In this document: in pieces, positions 38,441-47,211 of the stretch
Position numbering within the stretch: the first letter of the stretch is position 1
How the letters are laid out: each line of letters begins with the position of its first letter
Source: Amycolatopsis cihanbeyliensis
GTDB lineage: Bacteria; Actinomycetota; Actinomycetes; Mycobacteriales; Pseudonocardiaceae
Direction of reading: 5' to 3'
Length of the DNA: 64,000 nt
Assembly (NCBI RefSeq): GCF_006715045.1
Contig: NZ_VFML01000001.1
Location: 5,180,001-5,244,000 of the forward strand
Program-made: the position numbers and the translations under genes
Notes under the pieces: model-generated
Seen by the model: the letters and a program-made list of their open reading frames with translations, nothing else
Databases searched by the model: none
What the model was told of the DNA's origin: nothing

Positions 38441-40200
38441 TTGGGGTTGTTATTAGAACCCTGGCCCGTGTGAATGCCCTTGAGTAGGAGGGCGACACCG
38501 GAGGTTGAAGAGCCACTCGCTGGGCGGGTGGCTCTTTTGCTGCGTCCACGCGGTGACCGGGTGGTCGTCGCGCTGGTGGGCGCCGGGACGTGCTGGCGTT
38601 GCAGGGCGTGGAGTGGCCCGAAGGGGTCGTGGAGGTCGTGGTCGGTGACCTGGTCGTCCTCGATGTAGAGGCCGTGGAAGATCGCTTGGTTGAGTAGGCG
38701 TCGTTGCTGGTCGTTGCAGCGTCGGTAGAGCTTGTCGGGGGCTTCCAGGAGCGTGAGGGCGGCCTGGATGAGCCGCGCGCTGTCTGTGAGGTCGGCGCTG
38801 GCGGTGTCGAGTCGCTGGGTGAGGTGTCGTCGTTCGCGTTCGATGTCGCGGAGCTTGGCTTTGACCTTGGTTTGCGGCAGGGTGCCGTCGGCGGCGAGGT
38901 CGATCACGTTGTCCTCCTTGGTGTCGAGTTCGCGTAGTTGGCTGGTGGTCTGCTTGTGCAGCAGGCGTGCGGCGGCCTCCTGTTCGTTGATGACGGTGTC
39001 GATGTGCGCGCCGACGTCGGCGATGAACTCGGGGTGGAACCGGATGCTGGCGTAGTGGCGCTCGATGGCCTCTTCGACCTGGTAGACGTGGATGTGGGGG
39101 CTGGGGCAGAGGTCGTTGCGTTTGTTGCGGCAGAAGAAGTACAGGTACTCGTGGCCGTGCCGGTTGACGGTGCGCTGGATCGCCAGGCGCTGTGTCCTTC
39201 CGGCGCGTCGGCAGTAGCCGCAGTACACCGAGCCCTTGAGGTAGTGGTGGTGGACGCGGCGGCGTTCCTGTGCTGTGGCTCTGGAGTCGAGGACGTCCTG
39301 GACCTGGTCGAAGAGTTCCTCGTCGATCAGTGGCTGGTGCCGGCCGCGGATCTGTTCGCCCTGGTAGTCGACGTAGCCGAGGTAGTAGCGGTCGCGCAGC
39401 ATCTGCGAGAGTTTGTTGATCGAGACCTTCTTCGCCGGGTGCCTGGTGGTGGGGCGGGTGCGGAGACCGCGGTCGTACAGTTCGTCGGCTAGCTCGTCCA
39501 GGGAATAGTCGCCGGTGGCGTAGAGCTGGAAGGCGAGCTTGACCAGTGGCGCCCGCTGGGGGTCGACGATGATGGTGCGGATGACACGGCCGTCGGAGTG
39601 GTCGATGTGGTTGAGGTAGCCGAGTGGTGCTCGGCCGAGGGTGCCGCCGTTGCGGGCTTTCTGGCCCATCTTGTAGGCGATGTCGGCACCGGACTGGCGG
39701 GATTGGTACTCGTTGAAGGTGGCCAGGATGCCGTGCATCAGCTGGCCGACCGGGGTGTCGTCGATGGCCTCGGTAGCTGAGACCAGGGTGACACCGCCCT
39801 TACGCAGGTCCGCCATGACGATCGCGTCGTCGTAGCGGTTGCGTGCCATGCGCGAGAGTTGGTAGACGATGATCACGTCGACGTCTTCGTGACTGCGGAC
39901 TCGTGCGAGCATGCGCTGGAACGCCTCGCGCTTGGTCATTTCCAGGGCGGAGCGTCCGGGCTCGACGTACTCATCGATGACCGTGACACCCAGGTCGCGC
40001 GCTTTGCGCAGGCATGCCTCCCGTTGTGCTGGGATGGAGATGCCCTCGGCGTTGTAGTCGGTCTTGACCTGTCCGGACGAGGACACGCGCAGGTAGATCA
40101 CCGCGCGGGTGCCGGGTTCCAGGTCATCCGCCGGTCGCTGGACCGGGATGGTGACGTCCTGTTGCAGTTCGTCGTTGGAGTCGGCATAGGCGCTGGTCAT
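38326..40200 (-). CDS. int: Large serine recombinase (ICE integrase)
   Basis: This 624-residue large serine recombinase has a resolvase catalytic domain with the nucleophile Ser40 in YLRVSSSGQ and arginines in QLSRMARNR. A Recombinase domain follows (SINKLSQMLRDRYYLGYVDYQGE), then a zinc ribbon (SVYCGYC ... FFCRNKRNDLC) and a coiled-coil region (about residues 420-500). It would integrate and excise the ICE at ssrA. The last 37 residues (from VEVPGIEPGS) and the stop come from the antisense strand of ssrA. The ATG at 40200 follows ACGAGG; a longer frame to 40278 is less likely. Confidence 0.93.
   Translation of the reverse strand: MTSAYADSNDELQQDVTIPVQRPADDLEPGTRAVIYLRVSSSGQVKTDYNAEGISIPAQREACLRKARDLGVTVIDEYVEPGRSALEMTKREAFQRMLARVRSHEDVDVIIVYQLSRMARNRYDDAIVMADLRKGGVTLVSATEAIDDTPVGQLMHGILATFNEYQSRQSGADIAYKMGQKARNGGTLGRAPLGYLNHIDHSDGRVIRTIIVDPQRAPLVKLAFQLYATGDYSLDELADELYDRGLRTRPTTRHPAKKVSINKLSQMLRDRYYLGYVDYQGEQIRGRHQPLIDEELFDQVQDVLDSRATAQERRRVHHHYLKGSVYCGYCRRAGRTQRLAIQRTVNRHGHEYLYFFCRNKRNDLCPSPHIHVYQVEEAIERHYASIRFHPEFIADVGAHIDTVINEQEAAARLLHKQTTSQLRELDTKEDNVIDLAADGTLPQTKVKAKLRDIERERRHLTQRLDTASADLTDSARLIQAALTLLEAPDKLYRRCNDQQRRLLNQAIFHGLYIEDDQVTDHDLHDPFGPLHALQRQHVPAPTSATTTRSPRGRSKRATRPASGSSTSGVALLLKGIHTGQGSNNNPKVEVPGIEPGSSVASTGLLRAQFAVPLLGPTGHANKPV
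38420..38450. other. Chromosome-ICE junction (attachment site) at the ssrA 3' end
   Basis: Conserved tmRNA sequence ends at about 38440, and unrelated integrase-coding DNA begins immediately after. Genes on one side are core chromosome and on the other side are mobile. The matching site at the far end of the element was not found in this window. Confidence 0.75.
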
Positions 40201-40274
40201 GACACCTCGTTGTGGGTCGGTCTGGATGGGACGGTGCGGTGGGTGCAGTTGGGCCTGGAGATAGGGCGCTGACG

Positions 40275-40430
40275 TCACGGCTGATCGCCGAGCGGTGACT
40301 CGGGGACGGGTTGCTGCTTGTGACGACGATGGTTGCTGCGGCGGTCCTCACGCATCACTCCGTCGTCGAGGCGTGCGAACACTGCCGCCATGTTCAGCAG
40401 GAGCTTGCCCATCGGCGTTGACGAGTCCAA
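40275..40430 (-). pseudogene. Fragment of a second serine recombinase
   Basis: An open stretch reads LDSSTPMGKLLLNMAAVFARL and ends 45 codons after the Met. STPMGKLLLNMAAVFA closely resembles the segment of resolvase/invertase catalytic domains that precedes the long E helix (usual form TSTPMGKLxxxxxGAFAELER). No catalytic serine or DNA-binding part remains. It lies just upstream of the intact integrase gene. This assignment rests on motif memory only. Confidence 0.5.
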
Positions 40431-40711
40431 GGTGGGTCGGTGGCTGGCAGGCTCGGCCGGTTCAGCGTGCTGCCGGAACCGCAGTCGGCCAACTGCCTGG
40501 TGACTTGCCAGTCAGCGTGCTCCTTGACGCAGGACTGGAGCAGGCGATCTCTCTGGATTGAGGGCCACCACTGGTAGTGGGCGACCCGTACGGGCGATCG
40601 GGCATGGTGGTCCGTCGTCCGGCTACTGCGGGAGTCAGATGTGGCAAGCGACATGGTGCTGAACCTTCCGTATGAATCCTTGACGAGTTGACTAGATCTG
40701 TGGCGACTGGG
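40431..40711. other. Non-coding or degenerate stretch
   Basis: I see no convincing gene or RNA here. Several frames stay open on both strands, but none has family-like sequence. It separates the resolvase fragment from the small gene at 40712. Confidence 0.5.
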
Positions 40712-41032
40712 CTATGCCGCATCGCTGCGATGACGGCGGGGGCTGGTGCCTGCGGTGTCCTGCTCGGCGGGCAGCGGTTGTCCGTCGGATTCGGGCTCCG
40801 ACATGGCTGCCGCGAGGCTTGCGACCACCCGCGCGAGCTTGCGGATGTCGGGCGGATCTCGACGAACGCCGCGCACCACCAGGTTGCGCCCCGTCCTGCC
40901 CGCGCTGCCGCGCCGTCGGGGCTGTCTGCTCGGTGCGCTGCCGGGACTTTCTTGCTGGTTCTGCTCGACCGGGGCAGGGACATCGGCGCGGTTGTCGTTG
41001 GCCTGCTCGGGGTCGTGAGGTTGAGCGCACAT
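40712..41032 (-). CDS. Small ICE protein of unknown function
   Basis: This 106-residue protein has an acidic/Gln-rich N-terminus and a core LVVRGVRRDPPDIRKLARVVASLA. That core is typical of small proteins encoded just upstream of recombinase genes in actinobacterial integrative elements. The ATG at 41032 follows GAAGGGGG. The open frame extends further upstream to 41479, but that part does not look coding. It may help integrase function or excision; this is a guess from position. Confidence 0.6.
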   Translation of the reverse strand: MCAQPHDPEQANDNRADVPAPVEQNQQESPGSAPSRQPRRRGSAGRTGRNLVVRGVRRDPPDIRKLARVVASLAAAMSEPESDGQPLPAEQDTAGTSPRRHRSDAA

Positions 41033-41492
41033 GAGCGCCCCCTTCGTGCCCGTGAAGCCCGCGGGTCGGGGAGGTTCACGGGTCTGCTGGTCGGCGACAG
41101 GAACCGTCGACACAGCGGGCACTCCCAGCCGTCGCCACCTGCGGTCGCCGGTCCGCGCGAAGCGGGTTTCGTGGCGACGCTGGCACGCACCATGACGTGC
41201 GTTGAATGCCGAAGCTGTCACGACCAACGGGCCTCTGCTCCCCGAGTACACACGTACGGGGCCGGCGCTCGTGGCCGCGCTGGACTCTTGCCGTTCGGCC
41301 GGACCGTGTGCCCTGCCGAACTCGTGCTGGATCACCTCGTCAGCGCGAGGTGGGCGGTCGACGCGAGTCCAGAAGATCACTACCGGCGCAGACCGCGAAC
41401 GGCGGCGCGTCGGCATGGCGATGAACGTGATGGGCGTCGAAGCACCTCCCCTCTGATGTGCCGTGTATGGGTCCATCATCTAGATAAGGTAA
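41033..41492. other. Region without a recognised gene
   Basis: Long open frames exist on both strands because of high GC, but none shows a domain, a convincing start or typical composition. One minus-strand frame contains a single CPLC motif. I make no gene call here. Confidence 0.5.
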
Positions 41493-41511
41493 CACCTGAT
41501 TCAGTCAGGTG
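41493..41511. promoter_or_regulatory. Perfect inverted repeat upstream of the XRE gene
   Basis: The arms CACCTGA and TCAGGTG (7 bp) are separated by 5 bp (TTCAG), in a locally AT-rich stretch. It lies about 160 bp upstream of the regulator start and may be its operator. Confidence 0.55.
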
Positions 41512-41667
41512 AAGGTTGTGTACCTAAAGTATTGCCTGTTTGCAGGTGCGCTTCTATTGAACACGCCGGATGTGCGGCAGGTCGCTTCCGTCGCCATCGG
41601 GGACACTGAGCGTCGGTTGGCGACGGCGCGACGCGCCTCGGAGCGACGAACAACGGGACGGCAGCGG

Positions 41668-41946
41668 GTGCGGATCGAGTGGCGGCTGCGGAAGGTTATG
41701 GCCTCCCGCGACGTCTGGACCGCGACCCAGCTGCGCGACCTCCTCATCCAGCGCGCCGGGTTCGAACTGTCCCTCCAGTCGGTTGACGTCCTGATCAAAA
41801 GGCAGCCGGTCCAGGTGAAGGTGGCGACCTTGCAGGCGCTGTGCACGACCCTTCGGTGCACGCCCAACGAGCTGTTCGGAATCGACACGCCACGCGATGT
41901 CTCGCTGGTGGAATTGGACGACAGTGAGTCGGGCGGCGAGCGGTGA
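41668..41946 (+). CDS. XRE-like helix-turn-helix regulator
   Basis: This 92-residue protein begins RIEWRLRKVMASRDVWTATQLRDLL and contains LSLQSVDVLIKRQPVQVKVATLQALCTTLRCTPNELF. The latter is a Cro/C1-type HTH of the kind found with transposon-borne tyrosine recombinases in actinobacteria. The GTG at 41668 is chosen from family length; the frame is open back to 41509. It probably once belonged to the degraded recombinase module at 42.9-44.2 kb. Confidence 0.7.
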   Translation: MRIEWRLRKVMASRDVWTATQLRDLLIQRAGFELSLQSVDVLIKRQPVQVKVATLQALCTTLRCTPNELFGIDTPRDVSLVELDDSESGGER

Positions 41947-42488
41947 GCCCGCAGCGCGAACGGCGCGACGTTGGTCTTCATGCGAAGCTCGCCAACGGCT
42001 CTGGGCGCACGCCGTCTGCGGACAGTCCTGCCGAACCCAGCGTGGCCAGAAACCTGGCGATACCAGCTCAACGCGAAGCGCAGGCAGTTCGACTCGGTCC
42101 GGTGGCTGGGACCGCATCGGGGCACGTAGCGGCCACGTCGGCTCCATGACATCGAGTCCGAACTAGATAGCGCTTCCGCGTACTGACTGAGGCCACTGAG
42201 CTTGATGCCACAGCCGTGGAGCGACAGGTTACGCGAGGCGAAGACGCCCATGATGCGTTCCACGACGGCTTCGTGCTGTTGTCGGTTGTCGCGGCAGTGG
42301 GCACGTCCCGCTGCGGGTGTGTCGCAATTGCGGAAGGTGGAGGCCCTCTGCGCCGTGTTCCCAGTTGAGGCTAGACGATGCTCCGTTTGGAGGGCCCGCC
42401 GATGCCAGCGCACTTCCACCACTGAACACGACGGGTTCGCGCGTCGGATGGTGGATCGCGTGACGTATCGATCTGGGAGGCTGGCGGC
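41947..42488. other. Degenerate region after the XRE gene
   Basis: A 68-codon frame starts with a GTG overlapping the XRE stop but has no family-like sequence. A cysteine pair is split between frames. I read this as the decayed next gene of the transposon module. No intact gene is supported. Confidence 0.4.
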
Positions 42489-42926
42489 ATGGCGCTGAGC
42501 AAGCCTGGCTGGGCTGAGTCGTTCGACACCGGCGGAGCACTGATCGACATCGTGGTCTCGGACATGACGACCGATGCCTGGCGCAGGGTCTTTGCGCACT
42601 TCAAGGCCCATCCGGAGGTGTGGACTCCATGCGCCGGATTCGAGCGTGCTGGCCAGATGGCCGCTGACTACGCTGCTGCGAATCCTGATGATCGTCTTCT
42701 CGCCCAGGGCGATCTTCCAGGTCAGCTCAATGCCTGGTTCTTGGACGATGAACTGGAGATCGATTTGGACCCACGGCAGTTGACCGAGGACGAGCACGTC
42801 GTGACGCTCCAGGGATTCATGCGGGAACTCGGGCAACTCCTGCATCGGGACGTCGCCATGAGCTGGGAAGGCATGCGGGAAGCTGTGGTTTTCCGATACC
42901 GGTATGCCACTGATTCGATCGACTGA
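42489..42926 (+). CDS. Hypothetical ICE cargo protein
   Basis: This 145-residue acidic protein contains LIDIVVSDMTTDAWRRVFAHFKAHPEV, a Trp-rich middle and the acidic segment FLDDELEIDLDPRQLTEDEHVVTLQGFMRELG. The ATG follows GGGAGG. No domain is recognised; the acidic, mixed alpha/beta pattern is like immunity or SUKH-type small proteins, but I cannot support that. It is flanked on both sides by decayed transposon DNA. Confidence 0.7.
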   Translation: MALSKPGWAESFDTGGALIDIVVSDMTTDAWRRVFAHFKAHPEVWTPCAGFERAGQMAADYAAANPDDRLLAQGDLPGQLNAWFLDDELEIDLDPRQLTEDEHVVTLQGFMRELGQLLHRDVAMSWEGMREAVVFRYRYATDSID

Positions 42927-42949
42927 GGATTGAGGCGGCCCAGCTTGGT

Positions 42950-44237
42950 TCCCTTGCCGAGGATCGAGTGCGACTGCTGGTCGTTGTGGGTGGATGTTCA
43001 GTCGCATGGCGCACTGCTCCCCGACTTCCTGGCGGTAGGGAGGTTGCGAACGTTGTCCGGCGGAGTGGAGATCCGCCGCAGCCGGAGGATCTCCTGGTGC
43101 GGTGCGGCGAGTGGGGGCAGTGCGCCTTCCTTGAACTCGGTGAGTTCGGTGATCTGCTCGTCACGCGCGTGGATGCGCTCGCGGAGCGTGGCGTTCTCGG
43201 TTTTCAGGCTGGTGATCGGAGTTCGCGTGGATCTGGGATGGTGCCCGCCTCGCGGAGCGCAGCGAGCCGACGCTGGATCTCTTCGGCCAGGTGCTGGTAA
43301 TGCCCTGGGCGCTGGTTGCCTTGGGGGTCGGTGCGCGAGTAGAAGCCGGTTCTGGGGACCCCGGCCTCGCTGGCGAGAGTCTTGAGGTCGCAGCCACCGC
43401 GGGACGGCAGGTTGCCGCCGAGCAAGCGGTCCATGGCTGCGCGAATGCTGGCCTCGTTGCGGTGGCGCTGTTCGGCTGGTCAGTGGCATGAGGTGCTCTC
43501 CGACGTGGTCTCGCTGGTGTCGTGGTCGATGGCGTCGAGCACCCGCTGGACCCGGTCGTGATCGCGTCCCCACCGGGGTTTCTCGGCGGCGGGGACTCTC
43601 GGGTTGCCGAGGAACGCCTGGAAGGTGGTGGCTTGCTCGGCCCAGATCTGCTGGTGGCAGGCGTGGTGGGTGGCCTTCGGGACAGCGGGCGGAGTCGCAG
43701 AGCCCGATCAGCGGCCGTGTCGCCTGGGCGGTCCCGGCCAAGTCGCAGGCAGAGCGCTTTGGACGGGTCACGGAACCAGCAGTAGTTGGCCGGGCCGACG
43801 TGCAGGCTGGTGGCCTGCGCGCGGAGCAAGTTCTCGATGCGGCGGTCGGCGGCCAGCACCCAGACGTCCTGATCGAACACGGGACGAACGGATCCGGAAA
43901 GCAGGGTGAGCCCAGCCAACTCGCAAACGTCGGCGCCGGAGAACACCGAGACCGACGTCGAGTGGTCAGCGCGGGGGACACGGTGCTGGTGGGCCACGCC
44001 AGCTCTTCGGGACGCAGCGGCAGCAGCTCGGTAACCCGCCGCCAGCTGTGGTGCCGGCCTCGGTGTCGAGGGTGTGGGCCGCGGCGGTGACCGCCTGCTG
44101 GTCGAAACGGGGCAAGATCTCGGTCTCCAGTCGGTGGGCGTAGCGGCCGAACACGGCCAGAAACGCGGTCGTGGGCTGCTGACGGAACAACGACTCGCGG
44201 GCAACGACGAACCAACCTGCGTGTCGAGCGTCGATGC
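42950..44237 (-). pseudogene. Decayed Tn554-like recombinase module (TnpB/TnpC-like)
   Basis: Pieces of two mobile-element proteins can be followed on the minus strand only by changing frame. From upstream: AVFGRYAHRLETEILPRFDQ; then IENLLRAQATSLHVGPANYCWFRDPSKALCLRLA; then RPLIGLCDSARCPE; then AFLGNPRVPAAEKPRWGRD. These resemble the C-terminus of the large tyrosine recombinase of actinobacterial Tn554-type elements. Next, MDRLLGG ... DLKTLASEAGV and, in another frame, SLKTENATLRERIHARDEQI resemble the small coiled-coil TnpC. At least four frame changes are needed, so it is not functional. Confidence 0.55.
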
Positions 44238-44288
44238 ATGCAGACCCGACGTGACCGGCAACGCCAGAGAGGATGGCTCGCCCGAACG

Positions 44289-45074
44289 ATGAGCACGAGC
44301 AGAGCGGTGACCTGGGAAGGCTTCTTCAACACCAGGGACCTCGGTGGATTGCCCACCACGTCCGGCGGCATGACCAGCTATGGAGCCTTCTTCAGGGCAG
44401 CGGATCTTCGTTTCGTCACGGAGACAGGTTGGGCCCAAGCGCGCGAGTCCGGCGTCCGCACGGTTATCGACCTCCGCAACGCGGACGAGATCCGGCCTAC
44501 TGACACTCCGTTGACGGCACAGGCGGGTTCGGCGCAGTTCGCTGCCTCCCCAGAAGGTCCGGCCGCACCGACCGCCGTCGGCCGGTTCGAAGTTCCGCTC
44601 GACGATATCGACGACATCGAGTTCTGGCAGCACGTCAACCGTGAGCGACTCAACGGCACGCCGCTTTACTATCCCGTCTTCCTCCGGCGGAAGGCCGAGC
44701 GTTGCGCTGCCGTCATCAAGAAGATTGCCCACACCGATCCCGGCGGTGTCTTGTTCCACTGCGGCGGCGGCCGAGACCGCACCGGGCTGATCGCGCTTCT
44801 GTTGCTCGCCCTGGCCGACGTCGAGCCACAGGCGATCGCCGGAGACTACGCGCTGTCCGCCGAAGCCCTCAAGGCGCTGTATGCCGCGATGGGAACCGCC
44901 GACCAACAACCGGTCATCCAGGCCATCCTCGCGGACCGGGGCACCACGGCCGAGGAGGCCGTCATGGCGACCCTCGACGGCTTCGATGTCGAGCAGTACT
45001 TGCTCAGCGCCGGTGTTACCAGCAGCGAACTCCACAGCGTTCGCAGCAGGCTCTCGAGTCTCCACATTCACTGA
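44289..45074 (+). CDS. Tyrosine-protein phosphatase (DSP/PTP-B-like)
   Basis: This 261-residue protein starts with FNTRDLGGLPT, the N-terminal signature of actinobacterial PtpB-type tyrosine phosphatases. It has VIDLRNADEI in the middle and the P-loop HCGGGRDRTGL with nucleophile Cys158 and Arg164. It is complete. The ATG at 44289 is used. It is cargo in the ICE left arm, between transposon relics, and has no obvious partner kinase in the window. The substrate is unknown. Confidence 0.88.
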   Translation: MSTSRAVTWEGFFNTRDLGGLPTTSGGMTSYGAFFRAADLRFVTETGWAQARESGVRTVIDLRNADEIRPTDTPLTAQAGSAQFAASPEGPAAPTAVGRFEVPLDDIDDIEFWQHVNRERLNGTPLYYPVFLRRKAERCAAVIKKIAHTDPGGVLFHCGGGRDRTGLIALLLLALADVEPQAIAGDYALSAEALKALYAAMGTADQQPVIQAILADRGTTAEEAVMATLDGFDVEQYLLSAGVTSSELHSVRSRLSSLHIH

Positions 45075-45106
45075 AGCTCGCGAACGAACATTTCGTGACC
45101 CGAGCA

Positions 45107-45488
45107 CTACCGCGAACGGATCGGCAGCGGCAGGCCTACGGCGGCGAGACGACTCCGGTCGCGCAGTGGGATGTAGACGGCGAGGTCCACCAGTTCGGAG
45201 ACGGCGAACGCCGCCGCGCTGGCCAGGGCGATGCGCGGCTCCGCGACCAGCCCGGACAACGCCGCGCCGAGGGCGATCGCGAGCAGCGTCGTCCGGGCGC
45301 CGACAGCGTCCTGCAGGAGGTCCCGGACGGTGAACGTGAGCCCAGCGAAGAGTGCGCCCACGTGAATGTGCAGGCCCGCGACCGCGACCGCTGACCAGAG
45401 GGTAGTTGCCCAGTTCGCTCCGGCTGATCGTCGCCGCGTACCCGGCGAACAGGACCGCGGAGGTGAGGGTCCACTGACGGGAGGTCAT
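45107..45488 (-). pseudogene. VUT/YhhQ-family (queuosine precursor transporter-like) gene, frameshifted and short
   Basis: The gene starts with an ATG at 45488 that overlaps the stop of the upstream recombinase gene (ATGA). It reads MTSRQWTLTSAVLFAGYAATIS, then leaves the frame. One base fewer near 45420 restores GANWATTLWSAVAVAGLHIHV and then GALFAGLTFTVRDLLQDAVG, which matches VUT-family membrane proteins. The C-terminus stops after about 125 residues (family usually longer), just after DLAVYIPLRDR. It is broken by an apparent 1-base insertion unless that is a sequencing error. Confidence 0.65.
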
Positions 45489-46279
45489 GCCGCGCTCGGC
45501 GGAGAGTCGGCCGAGTCCGCCACGCCGGACGGACGTTCAGCAGCGCCGGGCTGGGCGCGGTGGAAGGTGCGTTCGTCAACCAGTGGCTCGTGCACCTTCG
45601 GTGCCGAGGTGACCCACCGCTCAGTGGGCACTGGGCGGCCGGCGATGGTGCGGGCCCAGACCTGGCGCCCGGTGTACTTGACGTTGGCGACGATCCGCCG
45701 GACGGCCTTGGCGCTCCACCGCCCGTTCGGCCTGGGGGCCGGGTACTGGCGCAGGTCGCTGTTGAGTCGTGCAGCGATGACAGCGAACGTCAGGCCGTGG
45801 TCGGCACGCCAGATGAAAATCTGCTTGACGACCGCGCCGGTCTGCCAGTCCGGGACAAGGACCGCCCGCAGCCTGCTGTGTCCGCTGGGGTCGGTGACCC
45901 GGATGCGCAGGGCGCGGTAGCCGTAGGGCGGCGGCCCGACCTGGTAGCCGGCGCGGACGATCTCGACCATCGCCGCTCGGGCGCGGCGGGTGGTGTCGGC
46001 GTGGTGCGCGGCGAGCACGGCCCACTGGATGCGGTTGCCGCGGGCATCGACCAGGTCGCCGTCACCGGTCTGGTCGTCCGCATCGACTTCGTGGTCGACG
46101 GCGGAGGTACCCGACCGGCCTGCCCACAGGGTTGTCCACAACCGCGAGCACCACGGTGGTCGCGTTTCGGCCACCGGTGTGCCGGTGCAGTGGTGGCGGG
46201 CGGCGGCGCGCAGCGCGGTGCGCTTGCGCCGGAACACGGGGTGCCAGCCGCACTCGCGGCAGTACAGGCGCGTGGTCAT
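45485..46279 (-). CDS. Recombinase-domain protein lacking the resolvase catalytic domain
   Basis: This 264-residue protein has an N-terminal cysteine motif YCRECGWH ... HHC, possibly zinc-binding. A Recombinase (DNA-binding) domain follows: YQVGPPPYGYRALRI, FIWRADHGLTFAVIAARLNSD, SAKAVRRIVANVKYTGRQVWAR. The serine-nucleophile resolvase domain that normally precedes this is absent, so it cannot cut DNA alone. It overlaps the upstream gene by 4 nt and the downstream transporter-like gene by 4 nt. It may be a DNA-binding factor for the ICE. Confidence 0.8.
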   Translation of the reverse strand: MTTRLYCRECGWHPVFRRKRTALRAAARHHCTGTPVAETRPPWCSRLWTTLWAGRSGTSAVDHEVDADDQTGDGDLVDARGNRIQWAVLAAHHADTTRRARAAMVEIVRAGYQVGPPPYGYRALRIRVTDPSGHSRLRAVLVPDWQTGAVVKQIFIWRADHGLTFAVIAARLNSDLRQYPAPRPNGRWSAKAVRRIVANVKYTGRQVWARTIAGRPVPTERWVTSAPKVHEPLVDERTFHRAQPGAAERPSGVADSADSPPSAA

Positions 46280-47211
46280 GCCGCTCGCCTCCCGCGGGGT
46301 CGCTCGACGCCGTGGACGATGAACCGGGTGGCTTCGTCCATCGGCCACGGAATGTCGGCTGCTGCGGCGGCGGCGAGTGTGGCGTCGTGGGCGAGCTGGA
46401 ACACGAGCACCTCGCGGTGCGCGGTGAGCGCGGTCGGCGTCCCGGCGGCGCGTGCGCGGGCGGCGCGGCGCTCGGCAAGTGATGCGCGGGTGACCGGTCG
46501 GCTGCCGCGCAGTCCGGCGGTCAGCGCGATGCACCGCTCGACCGGCGCCAGCCCGGCAGAGGTCCCGGTGGCGATGAGCGGTGTGGTCAGGTCGACCAGT
46601 GAGCCGTCCGGGTGCCGGAGAGGTCGCGCGACGACGGCGACGTATCCACCGGAACGCAGCAGCGGCTCGCAGTAGAGCAGCGTCGTGGCGAGGTCGGCGA
46701 GGGCGGACTCGACCGGGTCGCGGTCCGGACCGCTCACGCGGTCCCGCTCGGTGCGCAGGGTGGTCAGGACGAGTCCGACTCGCCCGATCAACCCGGCGGC
46801 CCGAACGGTCGCGAGTACCTTCGGCCGGGCGTCGAGGACCGAGCCGTCGCGCCAGGCGCCCGCGGTCTTGGCGGCGGTGACGTTCGCGCGAGCGAGCGTC
46901 CACCACCGGGTGCGGGCGGTCAGTCCGAGCGCGTGACGCCCGGCGCGTAGTGCTGTGGTCAGCACGGTGCCCGCGCCGCAATCCGGGTCGAGAACGAGGT
47001 CGCCGGGACGGGTGTAGGTGGCGATCGCGTGGGCGGCGACCGCGGGCGGGATCCGCTCGGTGTCGGTCTCGGTGCCGGGCACACAGCCGGCATCGCGCAG
47101 TTGCGCGAGCGGGTCGCGCTGTCCGGTCGGCCAGACCGACAGCGGCGGCATCGGCGGCTCCTCCCCCGGCGGCAGGGGGAGCGGCCAGCGTGCCGTGGGA
47201 CGGTCATTCAT
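46276..47211 (-). CDS. DNA methyltransferase-like protein, catalytic motif missing
   Basis: This 311-residue protein has an N-terminal SAM-binding motif GDLVLDPDCGAGTVLTTAL as in amino-methyltransferases (DPFxGSGT) and a C-terminal LLRSGGYVAVVARPLR ... GLAPVERCIALTAG segment. In motif IV, where N4/N6 enzymes have DPPY or SPPY, it reads VLTTLRTERDRV. The protein may bind SAM or DNA but should not methylate DNA in the usual way. It overlaps the upstream gene by 8 nt and the recombinase-like gene by 4 nt. Confidence 0.72.
   Translation of the reverse strand: MNDRPTARWPLPLPPGEEPPMPPLSVWPTGQRDPLAQLRDAGCVPGTETDTERIPPAVAAHAIATYTRPGDLVLDPDCGAGTVLTTALRAGRHALGLTARTRWWTLARANVTAAKTAGAWRDGSVLDARPKVLATVRAAGLIGRVGLVLTTLRTERDRVSGPDRDPVESALADLATTLLYCEPLLRSGGYVAVVARPLRHPDGSLVDLTTPLIATGTSAGLAPVERCIALTAGLRGSRPVTRASLAERRAARARAAGTPTALTAHREVLVFQLAHDATLAAAAAADIPWPMDEATRFIVHGVERPRGRRAA

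Noticed and set aside
38178..38549. A 123-codon minus-strand frame over ssrA
   Set aside because: It is antisense to the tmRNA and out of frame with the integrase, with no family-like sequence.
40462..41193. A 243-codon minus-strand frame with a CPLC motif
   Set aside because: It overlaps the better supported small gene at 40712-41032, and the single CxxC has no partner pair.
43161..45488. A 775-codon open frame on the minus strand
   Set aside because: It only joins pieces of a VUT-like start, antisense of the phosphatase gene and recombinase relics. No single family fits.
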